Positions 51,368 through 59,003 of a stretch of DNA of 64,000 nt are shown in pieces; within the stretch, counting starts at the first letter, position 1, and each line of letters starts with the position of its first letter. Origin of the DNA: CAYYMD01 sp964472875 (lineage in GTDB: Bacteria; Planctomycetota; Phycisphaerae; SM23-33). A program made the translations under genes and the position numbers. The stretch is taken from the NCBI GenBank assembly GCA_964472875.1, contig CAYYMD010000002.1:1-64000 (forward strand), read 5' to 3'. The notes below the pieces were generated by a model, which saw only the letters and a program-made list of their open reading frames with translations, had not been told where the DNA came from and ran no database searches.

Positions 51368-52159
51368 CTATTCGCTTAGATATTTCTGCGGCAGGTATTT
51401 TCGCCATATTCGCATCGCAACGCCCGGCTTGCGGAAGTGCCCTCCCTCAACCTTCTCACGCCTGACATTTTTACAGCCCCGGCGGCGCAGGTACCTGAAC
51501 GCCGCCCACGACTGATTTTTAAGCGGTAACGGGTCGGCCTTGCCCCAGAATATGACAATATTCTGCTCTTTGACCTTCTGGGTAATGGGAATGTTCTCTA
51601 ACATCTCAATATCACTGTTGCACGCACGGGCTATAAGCAGATGAAACCGCTCCGGATTCCGCAGTCCGGTGTAATAAAGCGGAAACCCTCCCGCCGAGAA
51701 GCCGCTTAGCATCACGGCATCCTTATCTATGCGGTATTTTCCGCTTAGATGGTCCAGCAATGCGAGTATGTGGCGTTCATCTTTTTTGAGGTCTTTGCGC
51801 CACAGCGGTTTTATGGTGGGCAGCGTGCCCTGGACGCTGTGAAGGTACGGGGCGGCCACGATGAAACCGTTTTCCTCGGCGAGTTTTCGCCACTCCATTT
51901 CCTGCCGCATTGGACCGTCCCAGCCGTACGTGCCGTGGAGGGTTATTACCATGGGCCACGTCTTCTGGTCGGTGTAATTGCTGGGAACGTAGAGCCAGTA
52001 CTTGGCGCCCGTCTGGGGCTCGGTGAGAAAATCCGGCCTGACCGGAGTATCCAGTCGCTGGGTGACGGGGCAACCGGCCGTAAACAACGCCAGAAAGGAC
52101 AACAGAATCCCAAATACGACCTTCAATCTTTTAATTTCATGTTTTGCGGAACCGTTCAT
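51368..52159 (-). CDS. Alpha/beta-hydrolase (esterase/PHB depolymerase-like) lipoprotein
   Basis: A 263-residue secreted esterase-type hydrolase. The N-terminus has a signal with a lipobox-like FTAGC (Cys30). The oxyanion region LHGTYGWDG, the nucleophile elbow GFSAGG, a distal Asp in WGKADPLP and a His in EGGHF complete a plausible catalytic triad. The fold resembles feruloyl esterase/PHB depolymerase (LpqC-like) enzymes. The substrate is unknown. The start at 52159 (MNGSAKHE) is preferred to the longer frame from 52270. It converges on the CvpA-like gene. Confidence 0.82.
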   Translation of the reverse strand: MNGSAKHEIKRLKVVFGILLSFLALFTAGCPVTQRLDTPVRPDFLTEPQTGAKYWLYVPSNYTDQKTWPMVITLHGTYGWDGPMRQEMEWRKLAEENGFIVAAPYLHSVQGTLPTIKPLWRKDLKKDERHILALLDHLSGKYRIDKDAVMLSGFSAGGFPLYYTGLRNPERFHLLIARACNSDIEMLENIPITQKVKEQNIVIFWGKADPLPLKNQSWAAFRYLRRRGCKNVRREKVEGGHFRKPGVAMRIWRKYLPQKYLSE

Positions 52160-52287
52160 TTTGTTTCTTGTTATAAAGTCATCGGCTGAAGTGCCGAATA
52201 ATATCCTATATACTAAATTATAAGCTCTTAACCTTTTGGGTAATTTATTGAGAATATTATTATACGCCACCCTACGATGAATTGAAA

Positions 52288-53955
52288 ATGCACGAGATTA
52301 TGAATACAGGAAAAACAACCGCGTTATGTGTGACATTTGCGTTTTTATCTTTCTTCTCCGCCGTCGCGCAGGCCCTTACGCCGCAACAGGTGCTTGTCGT
52401 GGCCAATTCCGCCAGCGGCGATTCGGTCGAACTGGCTAAGATGTACGTTAAACTGCGCGACATACCGCAGGAAAACCTCTTGCTGATTAAGACCACGACC
52501 GGCTACCAGATCTCGCGAGAAGACTATGAATCCGAAATCCTTCTGAAAGTGCGAAAACACCTGATAGAAAAGAAACTGGCCAGAAAAATCAGATGCGTGT
52601 GTCTGATGTGGGGTGTTCCCGTGCGGGTGGCCGGTCCTAAAAAGGGCGAGGGTAAAATCGGAAGGGTCTTCAAACTCGCCGCAAGAAAAGTACAGTTCCG
52701 CCTGGCGACGGACTATAAGTTGCTGGGGGAAATCGGCAGAAAATTCCCCGAACCGCGCACGGACGGCCTCTCGCCGGCGGGCAAATTGTTCGAATCGCCC
52801 ATGCCCGAGCCGCCTAAATCGCTGCTGAAGAAAAAGAACCTGGCAAAAGAAGTAAACGGCCTGCTCGCCCGCCGAACAGTAGACGTGGAACAGATAGAAG
52901 ATGCCGCAAAAAAACGGATCGCCCTGCGGCAACTGGCGGCCCTGCACATGGACATCCACGGTCTCAAGGGACTCATACAGTTCCTCAAAGACAATGATGT
53001 CCCCGATGCGCCCGACGTCGAGGAACTCACAGACCGTCTCAATCGGGCCGAGAAAAAACTAAGCGAAATCCGAAAAGACGAACTAACCGCCGCAAACGCG
53101 GCAGAAAAACTCGCCCTGATGGAGAAAACCAGCGGCGTGGCGCTGGTTTATTCCTACGCCACCAATCAGGCCGACATGCTTCTGCCCAAAAAAGCCGACG
53201 CCGCCGTGGACAGTGAACTTGCGGTCATGTGGTGGCGTGGATACGAAAAAGACGGCCCCACCATAAATCCCCTCCACTGGAAGACCGCCAAAAAACTGGA
53301 AGGGAAAAAGATACCGCCCGTGCTTATGACCGCCCGCATAGACGGGCCTACGCCGGCCGAGGCCCGCAACATAATAAATAACTCCGTGGCCGTGGAAAAA
53401 TCCGGGCTGGACGGCATTTTTTACATAGATATCGGCGGACCCAAGCGCGCCCGCAAATACGACGCACATCTACAGAAACTGGAGACATTAGTAAAAGAAA
53501 ACACCGATGTGAACGTCGTGGTAGATGATACGTTTTCGGTTTTCAAACCTAACACCGCCCCCAATGCCGGACTTTACTGCGGCTGGTATTCGCTGAAAAA
53601 ATACGTTCCCGCCTTTACGTGGCGGCCGGGCGCGGTGGCCTGGCACATCGCCAGTTTTGAGGCCATGCACCTGCGCGATCCGGACAGCAACGAGTGGTGC
53701 CCTAAGATGCTCCAATACGGCGTGGCCGCGACCATCGGGGCCGTGAACGAACCGTATCTCCAGTCGTTCCCCCTGCCGGAGGATTTCTTCGCGATGCTGC
53801 TGACAGGCGAATGGACCGTGGCCGAGTGCTACTGGCGGACCGTCCCCATGACAAGCTGGCGGCTGACGCTCATTGCCGACCCGCTGTACAACCCATTCGC
53901 CGCAGACCCCAAACTGAAAACCGACGCCCTGCCCGACGGGCTGGCGCCGGAATAA
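52288..53955 (+). CDS. TIGR03790 family protein with coiled-coil insertion
   Basis: A 555-residue exported protein of the TIGR03790 family, whose function is unknown. A signal peptide (about residues 1-30) is followed by LTPQQVLVVANSASGDSVELAKMY, the family's typical opening, and by GVPVRV. The closing region has AWHIASFEA and YGVAATIGAVNEPY. A Lys/Glu/Leu-rich helical stretch (about 170-275) is inserted before the TSGVALVYSYAT strand, making it longer than I expect for the family. Start choices are ATG 52288 or 52300. A 9-bp hairpin follows 24 bases after the stop. Confidence 0.78.
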   Translation: MHEIMNTGKTTALCVTFAFLSFFSAVAQALTPQQVLVVANSASGDSVELAKMYVKLRDIPQENLLLIKTTTGYQISREDYESEILLKVRKHLIEKKLARKIRCVCLMWGVPVRVAGPKKGEGKIGRVFKLAARKVQFRLATDYKLLGEIGRKFPEPRTDGLSPAGKLFESPMPEPPKSLLKKKNLAKEVNGLLARRTVDVEQIEDAAKKRIALRQLAALHMDIHGLKGLIQFLKDNDVPDAPDVEELTDRLNRAEKKLSEIRKDELTAANAAEKLALMEKTSGVALVYSYATNQADMLLPKKADAAVDSELAVMWWRGYEKDGPTINPLHWKTAKKLEGKKIPPVLMTARIDGPTPAEARNIINNSVAVEKSGLDGIFYIDIGGPKRARKYDAHLQKLETLVKENTDVNVVVDDTFSVFKPNTAPNAGLYCGWYSLKKYVPAFTWRPGAVAWHIASFEAMHLRDPDSNEWCPKMLQYGVAATIGAVNEPYLQSFPLPEDFFAMLLTGEWTVAECYWRTVPMTSWRLTLIADPLYNPFAADPKLKTDALPDGLAPE

Positions 53956-53979
53956 ATCATATCTCCTTACGTAGTCTTT

Positions 53980-54002
53980 ACGCGGTGAATGTCTCACCGC
54001 GT
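53980..54002. terminator. Hairpin between convergent genes (possible bidirectional terminator)
   Basis: ACGCGGTGA-ATGTC-TCACCGCGT forms a perfect 9-bp stem with a 5-base loop in the gap between the TIGR03790 gene (plus) and hepT (minus). It is strong and well placed but lacks a T-run on either side, so it would be an atypical terminator. Confidence 0.45.
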
Positions 54003-54069
54003 ACTCATCACAATGGCATTAACCAATAACAGACTTTGCGTAACTTCTGTCGCCGCCCCCTATCGGTAG

Positions 54070-54417
54070 TTATTGCTCATCCCCTGCGCCTTGAACAGTT
54101 TGAAGACTTTTAATTAACCCAGGCAGATCCTCCTGCAAGGTGCTCCATACAATGTCCAGATTGATGTCATAGTATCCGTGAACCAGGCGGTGACGCATAT
54201 CGATAATGTCCCGCCACGGAATATCATTTATTTCATTTCTTGTGGCGGCTGAAACCTGACTTGCGGCCTCGCCAATTATTTCAACGCATTTAACAACAGC
54301 CATTACGAGTTGCCGATCCTTATCGAGATCCTTTCGCGATTTACCCTCCGCAAAAGCAATCGCATCGCGTGCAGCATCAAGCATGTGCTGCAAACGAATT
54401 TTGTCCTTATCCCTCAT
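54070..54417 (-). CDS. hepT: HepT-like toxin (DUF86)
   Basis: A 115-residue HEPN-domain protein. The RX4HXY motif is present (R75, H80, Y82 in RHRLVHGYY), marking a potential RNase of the HepT family. In characterised pairs, MntA adds AMP to the HepT tyrosine and neutralises it; Tyr82 is the matching residue by position in the motif. The ATG at 54417 is chosen because it begins MRDKDKIRLQHML; the longer frame is the overlapping part of mntA. It overlaps mntA by 11 bases. Confidence 0.88.
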   Translation of the reverse strand: MRDKDKIRLQHMLDAARDAIAFAEGKSRKDLDKDRQLVMAVVKCVEIIGEAASQVSAATRNEINDIPWRDIIDMRHRLVHGYYDINLDIVWSTLQEDLPGLIKSLQTVQGAGDEQ

Positions 54418-54709
54418 ACTGGACCTCGGCCTGTGCCAAAACATCATCGCGGAAATAGCTGCTGATATCCTGTGGTGTTCGTAAATCGACTTTTCGCCCG
54501 CCGAATATATCAGATAACTCGCGTTCCAGGCGTGACATTCCGAAAAGCCCGGGGACGTGCCCTTCCTCGAATTCAACCAGAACGTCTATATCGCTGTCGG
54601 GGCCGAAGCCCTCGCGCAGAACCGACCCGAACAACGCAAGTCGACGGATGTGATTCTCGCGACAGAAACGGGCTATGCGATCTCGATCTGCATGTACACC
54701 TACCACCAT
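54407..54709 (-). CDS. mntA: MntA-like minimal nucleotidyltransferase antitoxin
   Basis: A 100-residue minimal nucleotidyltransferase. The GSxxR...DxD core reads LALFGSVLREGFGPDSDID (about residues 25-42, with Asp40 and Asp42 as metal ligands), and the third acid is in RKVDL (Asp75). In HepT/MntA systems this enzyme adenylylates and silences the toxin. Gene order is antitoxin first, toxin second, with an 11-base overlap. Upstream is an 80-base inverted repeat that may contain its promoter. Confidence 0.88.
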   Translation of the reverse strand: MVVGVHADRDRIARFCRENHIRRLALFGSVLREGFGPDSDIDVLVEFEEGHVPGLFGMSRLERELSDIFGGRKVDLRTPQDISSYFRDDVLAQAEVQYEG

Positions 54710-54919
54710 GGCCTTTTCTCCCTACCAGTGGCGTTCATCCGCGCGGCGACGTCCCCACACCGCCGTATATATACTTAAATGCCCGCGCGGTAGCGTGTGA
54801 ACGCCACCGCGCCTATATACGATTTTCTTTACAAATTACGCGGATTTACTGATCAACCGATTAACTATCATATTCCGCGGACAGAACCTCCCTCGCGGGA
54901 GAACCTGCACGCCATACCG
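54710..54919. other. 210-base gap between fba and mntA
   Basis: No gene is seen. It holds the long inverted repeat at 54728-54807 and then AT-rich text up to the fba stop. The mntA promoter should lie here. Confidence 0.5.
54728..54807. repeat. 80-base inverted repeat upstream of mntA
   Basis: GTGGCGTTCA (54728-54737) is the exact reverse complement of TGAACGCCAC (54798-54807). Inside, the palindrome CCGCGCGG occurs on both arms (54739-54746 and 54783-54790). The 36-base centre is AT-rich (TATATATACTTAAAT) and could hold the mntA promoter. It may be an operator, a cruciform or an insertion scar. Confidence 0.6.
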
Positions 54920-55939
54920 CTATTTATAGAAGTCTATCATTTCCTTACAAGTCTTGACGGGGACCTTACCGGCGTTTCCGGCCTGGCCGAACGCCTCCAT
55001 ACGTGCAAGGCAGACTTCCTTCATGGCCTCGCGGGCCGGGCCAAGATACTTCCGCGGATCGAACTTCTCGGGGGTCTCGCTGAAGACCTTGCGGATGGCG
55101 CCGGTCATGGCCAGGCGGTTGTCTGTATCGATGTTGACCTTGCGCACGCCGTGCTTGATGCCCCGCTGGGCCTCCTCGACGGGCACGCCGTAGGTCTGCG
55201 GGATATTGCCTCCATACTTATTGATGATGTCCTGCAGTTCCTGCGGCACAGCCGAGGACCCGTGCATCACCAGGTGGGCGTTTGGCAGACGTTTGTGAAT
55301 TTCCTCGATAAGGTCCATCTTGAGGACTTCACCGGTGGGTTTCTTCTTGAACTTGTACGCCCCGTGGCTTGTCCCTATTGCCACGGCCAGGGCGTCCACG
55401 CCCGTTTCGGCGACGAACTGCTCGGCCTGGTTGGGGTCGGTCAAATGCTCTTTAGTCTCTTCTTCGGACAGCCCTGCACCGTGGCCGTCCTCGATGCCGC
55501 CCAGCGCGCCGAGTTCGCCCTCGACCGTCACGCCCTTGGCGTGGGCCATGTCGACCACCTTTTTTGTAACCTCGGCATTGTATTCGTAGCTGGAGGGGTT
55601 TTTACCCTCTTCATCCAACGAACCGTCCATCATCACGGATGTAAAGCCCTGCTCGATGGCGCTTGCGCACGTCTCGGGCGAGTTGCCGTGGTCCTGGTGC
55701 ATCGCTATGGGTATATTCGGATGCAGTTCCACGGCCGCAAGCATCAGGTGGCGGAGGTAATTGTCGTTTGAATATTTACGTGCTCCGCGGGAGGCCTGCA
55801 CGATTACCGGCGATTCGGTCTCCTCCGCGGCGGCCATAATCGCCTGTATCTGCTCCATGTTGTTTACGTTGAACGCCGCGAGGCCGTAATCGTTCTCGGC
55901 CGCGTGATCCAGCAATATTCTCATCGGTACTAATGGCAT
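54920..55939 (-). CDS. fba: Class II fructose-bisphosphate aldolase
   Basis: Zinc-dependent aldolase of glycolysis/gluconeogenesis. The N-terminal AFNVNNMEQIQAI, the metal-binding MHQDHG, TSVMMDGS, VEGELG, the glycine-rich GTSHGAYK, VMHGSSAVP and KVNIDTD are all in place. At 339 residues it matches the class IIB type. The last residues carry KTCKEMIDFYK. A stand-alone gene between mntA and nnrE on the minus strand. Confidence 0.95.
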   Translation of the reverse strand: MPLVPMRILLDHAAENDYGLAAFNVNNMEQIQAIMAAAEETESPVIVQASRGARKYSNDNYLRHLMLAAVELHPNIPIAMHQDHGNSPETCASAIEQGFTSVMMDGSLDEEGKNPSSYEYNAEVTKKVVDMAHAKGVTVEGELGALGGIEDGHGAGLSEEETKEHLTDPNQAEQFVAETGVDALAVAIGTSHGAYKFKKKPTGEVLKMDLIEEIHKRLPNAHLVMHGSSAVPQELQDIINKYGGNIPQTYGVPVEEAQRGIKHGVRKVNIDTDNRLAMTGAIRKVFSETPEKFDPRKYLGPAREAMKEVCLARMEAFGQAGNAGKVPVKTCKEMIDFYK

Positions 55940-56050
55940 TTCACAGTCCTTTCATGTCTGAAAATCAAAAAATCTCTTCAACCCGGAGTGAACCCAGAAT
56001 CAGAAATTATATGCGCGGCGGCGGGTTTGTAGAAGAACTTTTTTGGTTTT

Positions 56051-56752
56051 TTAAACTTCGATGCCAACGGCACCGGCCGCTGCCTCGGCGGGAATGCCGA
56101 TGTCGGCAAGGACAACACGGCCCGTATAATCCTTCGAACTCGGTTCGTCGAAGCCCTTTTTGACGGCAAGAAACGTAACCGTCATCTGCGCACGCACGGC
56201 GGGACCTTCGGCCTTTCCGCTGTCGCAGTCCAGGCCGGTGGGTATGTCGACGCTGACCACCGGCGTGCCCGCCCTGCCGGCAGCGTTAATCTGCTCCACG
56301 CAAGCCGCCAACGTGCCCTTCAAAGCGCCCTTGATTCCCGTGCCGCCGAGGGCATCCACGATAAGGTCGTATTTCACCAGCGTCTCGCCGAAGGTTGGAA
56401 TCTCATCGTCGCCCGGCGAACTTACCGGCAGCGACATCGCCTCTATAATCTTCAGGTTTACGGCCGCGTCGCCCTTTATTTTCTCGCGCGGCGAGGCCAG
56501 GTACACATCCACGTCCGCCCCGTGGCGCTTCAGATGACGGGCTATGACGAACCCGTCTCCGGCGTTATTGCCGGCCCCGGCCAAAACGGCAACTTTTTTG
56601 CCGTCCGCGCCTTCGAGGAAATCAACAACGGCCTCGGCCGTGTTACGCCCGGCATTTTCCATAAGCACCGCGCCCGGAACGCCGAGTTCTTCTATGGCGT
56701 AACGGTCAATGCTGCGGACCTCATCGCGCAGAAGAGATCTCATAAGCGACAT
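56051..56752 (-). CDS. nnrE: NAD(P)H-hydrate epimerase (YjeF N-terminal domain)
   Basis: Repairs damaged NAD(P)H by interconverting R and S hydrates for the dehydratase. The 233-residue protein has ELGVPGAVLMENAGRN (about residues 22-37), the nucleotide-binding VLAGAGNNAGDGFV (about 56-69) and the catalytic-site stretch VDALGGTGIKG. The dehydratase domain usually fused to it is absent, so this is the stand-alone epimerase. The ATG could be at 56752 or 56743. Same strand as trxA upstream and fba downstream. Confidence 0.92.
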   Translation of the reverse strand: MSLMRSLLRDEVRSIDRYAIEELGVPGAVLMENAGRNTAEAVVDFLEGADGKKVAVLAGAGNNAGDGFVIARHLKRHGADVDVYLASPREKIKGDAAVNLKIIEAMSLPVSSPGDDEIPTFGETLVKYDLIVDALGGTGIKGALKGTLAACVEQINAAGRAGTPVVSVDIPTGLDCDSGKAEGPAVRAQMTVTFLAVKKGFDEPSSKDYTGRVVLADIGIPAEAAAGAVGIEV

Positions 56753-56780
56753 CCTTTATTCAACCGGCGGTTCTCTCGTT

Positions 56781-57110
56781 TCAGCCAATCGCTTCGTCAA
56801 TGGCCGACTTAAATTCCGGCTTCTGTTTGACGCCCACGAATTTTTTCACGGCCTGACCGTCCTTGAACAGCATAACAGTCGGAATGGCGCTGATGCCGTA
56901 ATTGACCGCCGTATTCCGGCAGGAATCGCAGTCAACCTTGACGACCTTCAGCTTGTCGCCGTATTCCTCCGACAGTTCTTCCACTATGGGAGCTATCATT
57001 TTGCACGGCATGCACCACTCCGCCCAGAAATCGACCAGAACAGGCACGTCGGCCTCCAGAACTTCCTGCTGAAAATTATCATCCGTCACGTCAATTGTGT
57101 TTTCCGCCAT
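56781..57110 (-). CDS. trxA: Thioredoxin
   Basis: Cytoplasmic disulfide reductase, 109 residues. The active site is WCMPCK instead of the common WCGPCK, in the context VDFWAEWCMPCKMIAPIVEEL. The cis-proline motif AIPTVMLF and FVGVKQK follow. The Gly-to-Met change between the cysteines also occurs in some anaerobes' thioredoxins and may shift redox potential. It lies 28 bases upstream of nnrE on the same strand. Confidence 0.94.
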   Translation of the reverse strand: MAENTIDVTDDNFQQEVLEADVPVLVDFWAEWCMPCKMIAPIVEELSEEYGDKLKVVKVDCDSCRNTAVNYGISAIPTVMLFKDGQAVKKFVGVKQKPEFKSAIDEAIG

Positions 57111-57388
57111 CGCACGCTCCTGTATGTAACAAAGTTACCGAAATATACCGCAGCGTCCTGTCGTTTCCCGCGAAACTGCCGGGCCAGTGGCGCTGCTCCT
57201 TCCACAGAATAGTAGACACGCTGATTGCAACTGTCAAATGCGGGGCAAAAAATGCGAAATAATTTTCACCCGGATTTGCCACCGTGATTTTTGAATCCTA
57301 TCTTTCTGTTGAGTACGGAGGGAGCAGAAGCCAAACGGAGGCGCTGCTCGGACATTTTTATAACGCACAGGCCAAAGGAGGCCAAACT
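57111..57388. other. 278-base gap between divergent trxA and PEP-CTERM genes, with leader hairpin
   Basis: No gene is seen. A 6-bp stem GAGCAG/CTGCTC (57322-57327 with 57344-57349) with a possible inner GCC/GGC pairing lies 40 bases before the PEP-CTERM start. It is followed by GGACATTTTTA and then a strong AAAGGAGG ribosome site. It may be a leader regulatory structure or an attenuator. Confidence 0.35.
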
Positions 57389-57991
57389 ATGAAAAATCTG
57401 ACCATTATCACCATCACTGTCTTCTCTATCGCCGCAACTTCACTTCCCGTCCGGGCCGATACGATGACCTATAACGGGATGGGATTTTACCAGCAGGTCA
57501 AAATTCACTCGCCTTCCAGAACCCAGCGGGTCAAAGCAGGGCAGATGAACATAACCTACCAAGGCGTTGACTATAAAGCTTACTGCGTGGATCTTAGCAG
57601 TAACGCCGGCAACACCGGCGTCACCGAAAAACCGGTTACGGACCTGCATAACGGCGACATCATCGGATGGCTTTGGGAAACGAAGGCGGACAGTGTCGTC
57701 GATTCGCTCGGCGCCGCCTCTCTGCAGGTCGCCATATGGGAAGCACTGTGCGAATCCGATGACAATCCGTTTGATCTGACCGCCGGCGATTTTTACATCA
57801 CAGAAAATGACAACGCCGCCACCGGCGGCCAGAACCTGCTCGAGGCGGCGCCGGACTTCTATACACCTGCGGCGACCACGATCCACCTGTACAGCCCGTG
57901 CAAACAGGACATGCTCATTCCCGAACCCGGCACGCTGGTGCTGATGACGCTGGGAGCGATTGGAATGATAATCCGCAGAAAACGCTGCTGA
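57389..57991 (+). CDS. PEP-CTERM sorting protein with thioester-like Cys-Gln motif
   Basis: A 200-residue exported protein. A signal peptide (about residues 1-23) is followed by a soluble domain and a C-terminal PEP-CTERM signal: PEP at 178-180, a short hydrophobic helix and the RRKR end, for exosortase sorting. The domain carries YCVDL (Cys66) and SLQVAIWEAL (Gln113), the pattern of Cys-Gln thioester (TQXA-like) adhesion domains. The start at 57389 has AAAGGAGG nearby; the frame is open upstream but unconserved. No exosortase gene is in the window. Confidence 0.85.
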   Translation: MKNLTIITITVFSIAATSLPVRADTMTYNGMGFYQQVKIHSPSRTQRVKAGQMNITYQGVDYKAYCVDLSSNAGNTGVTEKPVTDLHNGDIIGWLWETKADSVVDSLGAASLQVAIWEALCESDDNPFDLTAGDFYITENDNAATGGQNLLEAAPDFYTPAATTIHLYSPCKQDMLIPEPGTLVLMTLGAIGMIIRRKRC

Positions 57992-58041
57992 TTTCCAGCG
58001 CCCGCCGACGGCCACAATCGTCGGTTGTGTACCTTCGTCTG

Positions 58042-58080
58042 ACCGCCTCGGTTCGCAAGAGCCGGGGCGGTATTATTATA
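58042..58080 (+). terminator. Intrinsic terminator of the PEP-CTERM gene
   Basis: A 10-bp stem (58042-58051 with 58062-58071; one G-T pair) with a 10-base loop is followed by TATTATTATATT. It lies 51 bases after the stop codon and fits a Rho-independent terminator with a broken T-run. Confidence 0.65.
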
Positions 58081-58145
58081 TTCCGGCAGGAAAATGTCAT
58101 GGCACTGGTTAAATCATGCCGGCCCCTTTGTAGGTTATCATTTAT

Positions 58146-58229
58146 TGGCCCGGGCGGGACTCGAACCCGCACGACCTTTGGGTCAGGGGATTTTAAGTCC
58201 CCAGCGTCTGCCAATTCCGCCACCGGGCC
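58146..58229 (-). tRNA. tRNA-Leu (anticodon TAA)
   Basis: An 84-base class II tRNA. The acceptor stem is GGCCCGG/CCGGGCC (58223-58229 with 58147-58153), discriminator A at 58146. The anticodon arm GGGGA-CTTAAAA-TCCCC gives anticodon TAA. A long variable arm and the T arm GCGGG-TTCGAGT-CCCGC complete it. CCA is not encoded. Confidence 0.95.
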
Positions 58230-58248
58230 GCAGGTCGAACAAAACAAT

Positions 58249-58277
58249 AAATTAACTTCATATCACTACGAATACAA
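58249..58277 (-). promoter_or_regulatory. Possible promoter of tRNA-Leu(TAA)
   Basis: TTGTAT (58272-58277) and TAATTT (58249-58254), read on the minus strand, are 17 bases apart and end 20 bases before the tRNA 5' end. Both boxes match consensus moderately. Confidence 0.4.
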
Positions 58278-58454
58278 TCCTACACATCTTCTTTAAAATG
58301 ATTTTAGTTCGGCCTTGTTCGACCTGCCGGTGCAATCAGCCGCACTGACGGGTTGCTATCGGGCCATTCGCCGATTAACCTTAAGGGAAACGTTTGCCTA
58401 CCTTGCGCTGTTCGGGGCAGGCCCGGACATAACGACTCCTTCGGAGATATAATC

Positions 58455-58955
58455 ATGGCCAAGACAAACCAATCCAAAAAGCCGTCAGCAAACCAACAGG
58501 CAAAAATCGCCGACAGCACAATCCTGGTCGTCGACGACAACACGCAGAACCTCGAACTCCTCGTGGCGTACCTGGAAGACCTCGGCGGACAGGTCGAAAC
58601 CGCCACCGACGGCATCAAGGCGCTGGAAAAAGTCCGGCAGCAGAGGTTCGACCTCATCCTGCTTGATATAATGATGCCGAAGATGAGCGGATTCGAGGTA
58701 TGCAGAAAACTGAAGTCCGACCCGCAGACACGGGACATACCGATTATAATGGTGACCGCCCTGAACGAACTTTCGGATATCGAACAGGGTGTTGAATCCG
58801 GCACGGACGATTTTATCTCCAAGCCGGTCAACCGCCTGGAGCTGTTGACCCGCGTAAAGAGTCTTTTGCGTGTGAGCCACCTTAAGACCGAACTTGACCG
58901 GGCGCTGGCATACCTGGGAGAAGTTGACAGACACGACAAGCAATCGCAGGATTAA
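58455..58955 (+). CDS. Single-domain response regulator (receiver)
   Basis: A 166-residue protein with one CheY-like receiver domain (about residues 22-140). Acidic pocket VVDDN, phospho-acceptor Asp in LILLDIMMPKMSG, the Thr in MVTALNE and the Lys in FISKPVNRLEL are all present. The sequence is like the first receiver of PleD-type proteins, but no output domain follows, only a charged helical tail. It may act as a phosphate shuttle or stand-alone switch; no histidine kinase is nearby. The ATG at 58455 (MAKTNQSKK) is preferred over the upstream frame start. Confidence 0.9.
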   Translation: MAKTNQSKKPSANQQAKIADSTILVVDDNTQNLELLVAYLEDLGGQVETATDGIKALEKVRQQRFDLILLDIMMPKMSGFEVCRKLKSDPQTRDIPIIMVTALNELSDIEQGVESGTDDFISKPVNRLELLTRVKSLLRVSHLKTELDRALAYLGEVDRHDKQSQD

Positions 58956-59003
58956 CCGGAAACTTTCAGCGGCAGGAATTCCCGCCTTATTCGGAGAGAT
59001 CCA

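Noticed and set aside
58230..58454. Possible riboswitch upstream of the response regulator
   Set aside because: The 225-base gap holds the likely tRNA promoter and no conserved riboswitch core I can recognise.
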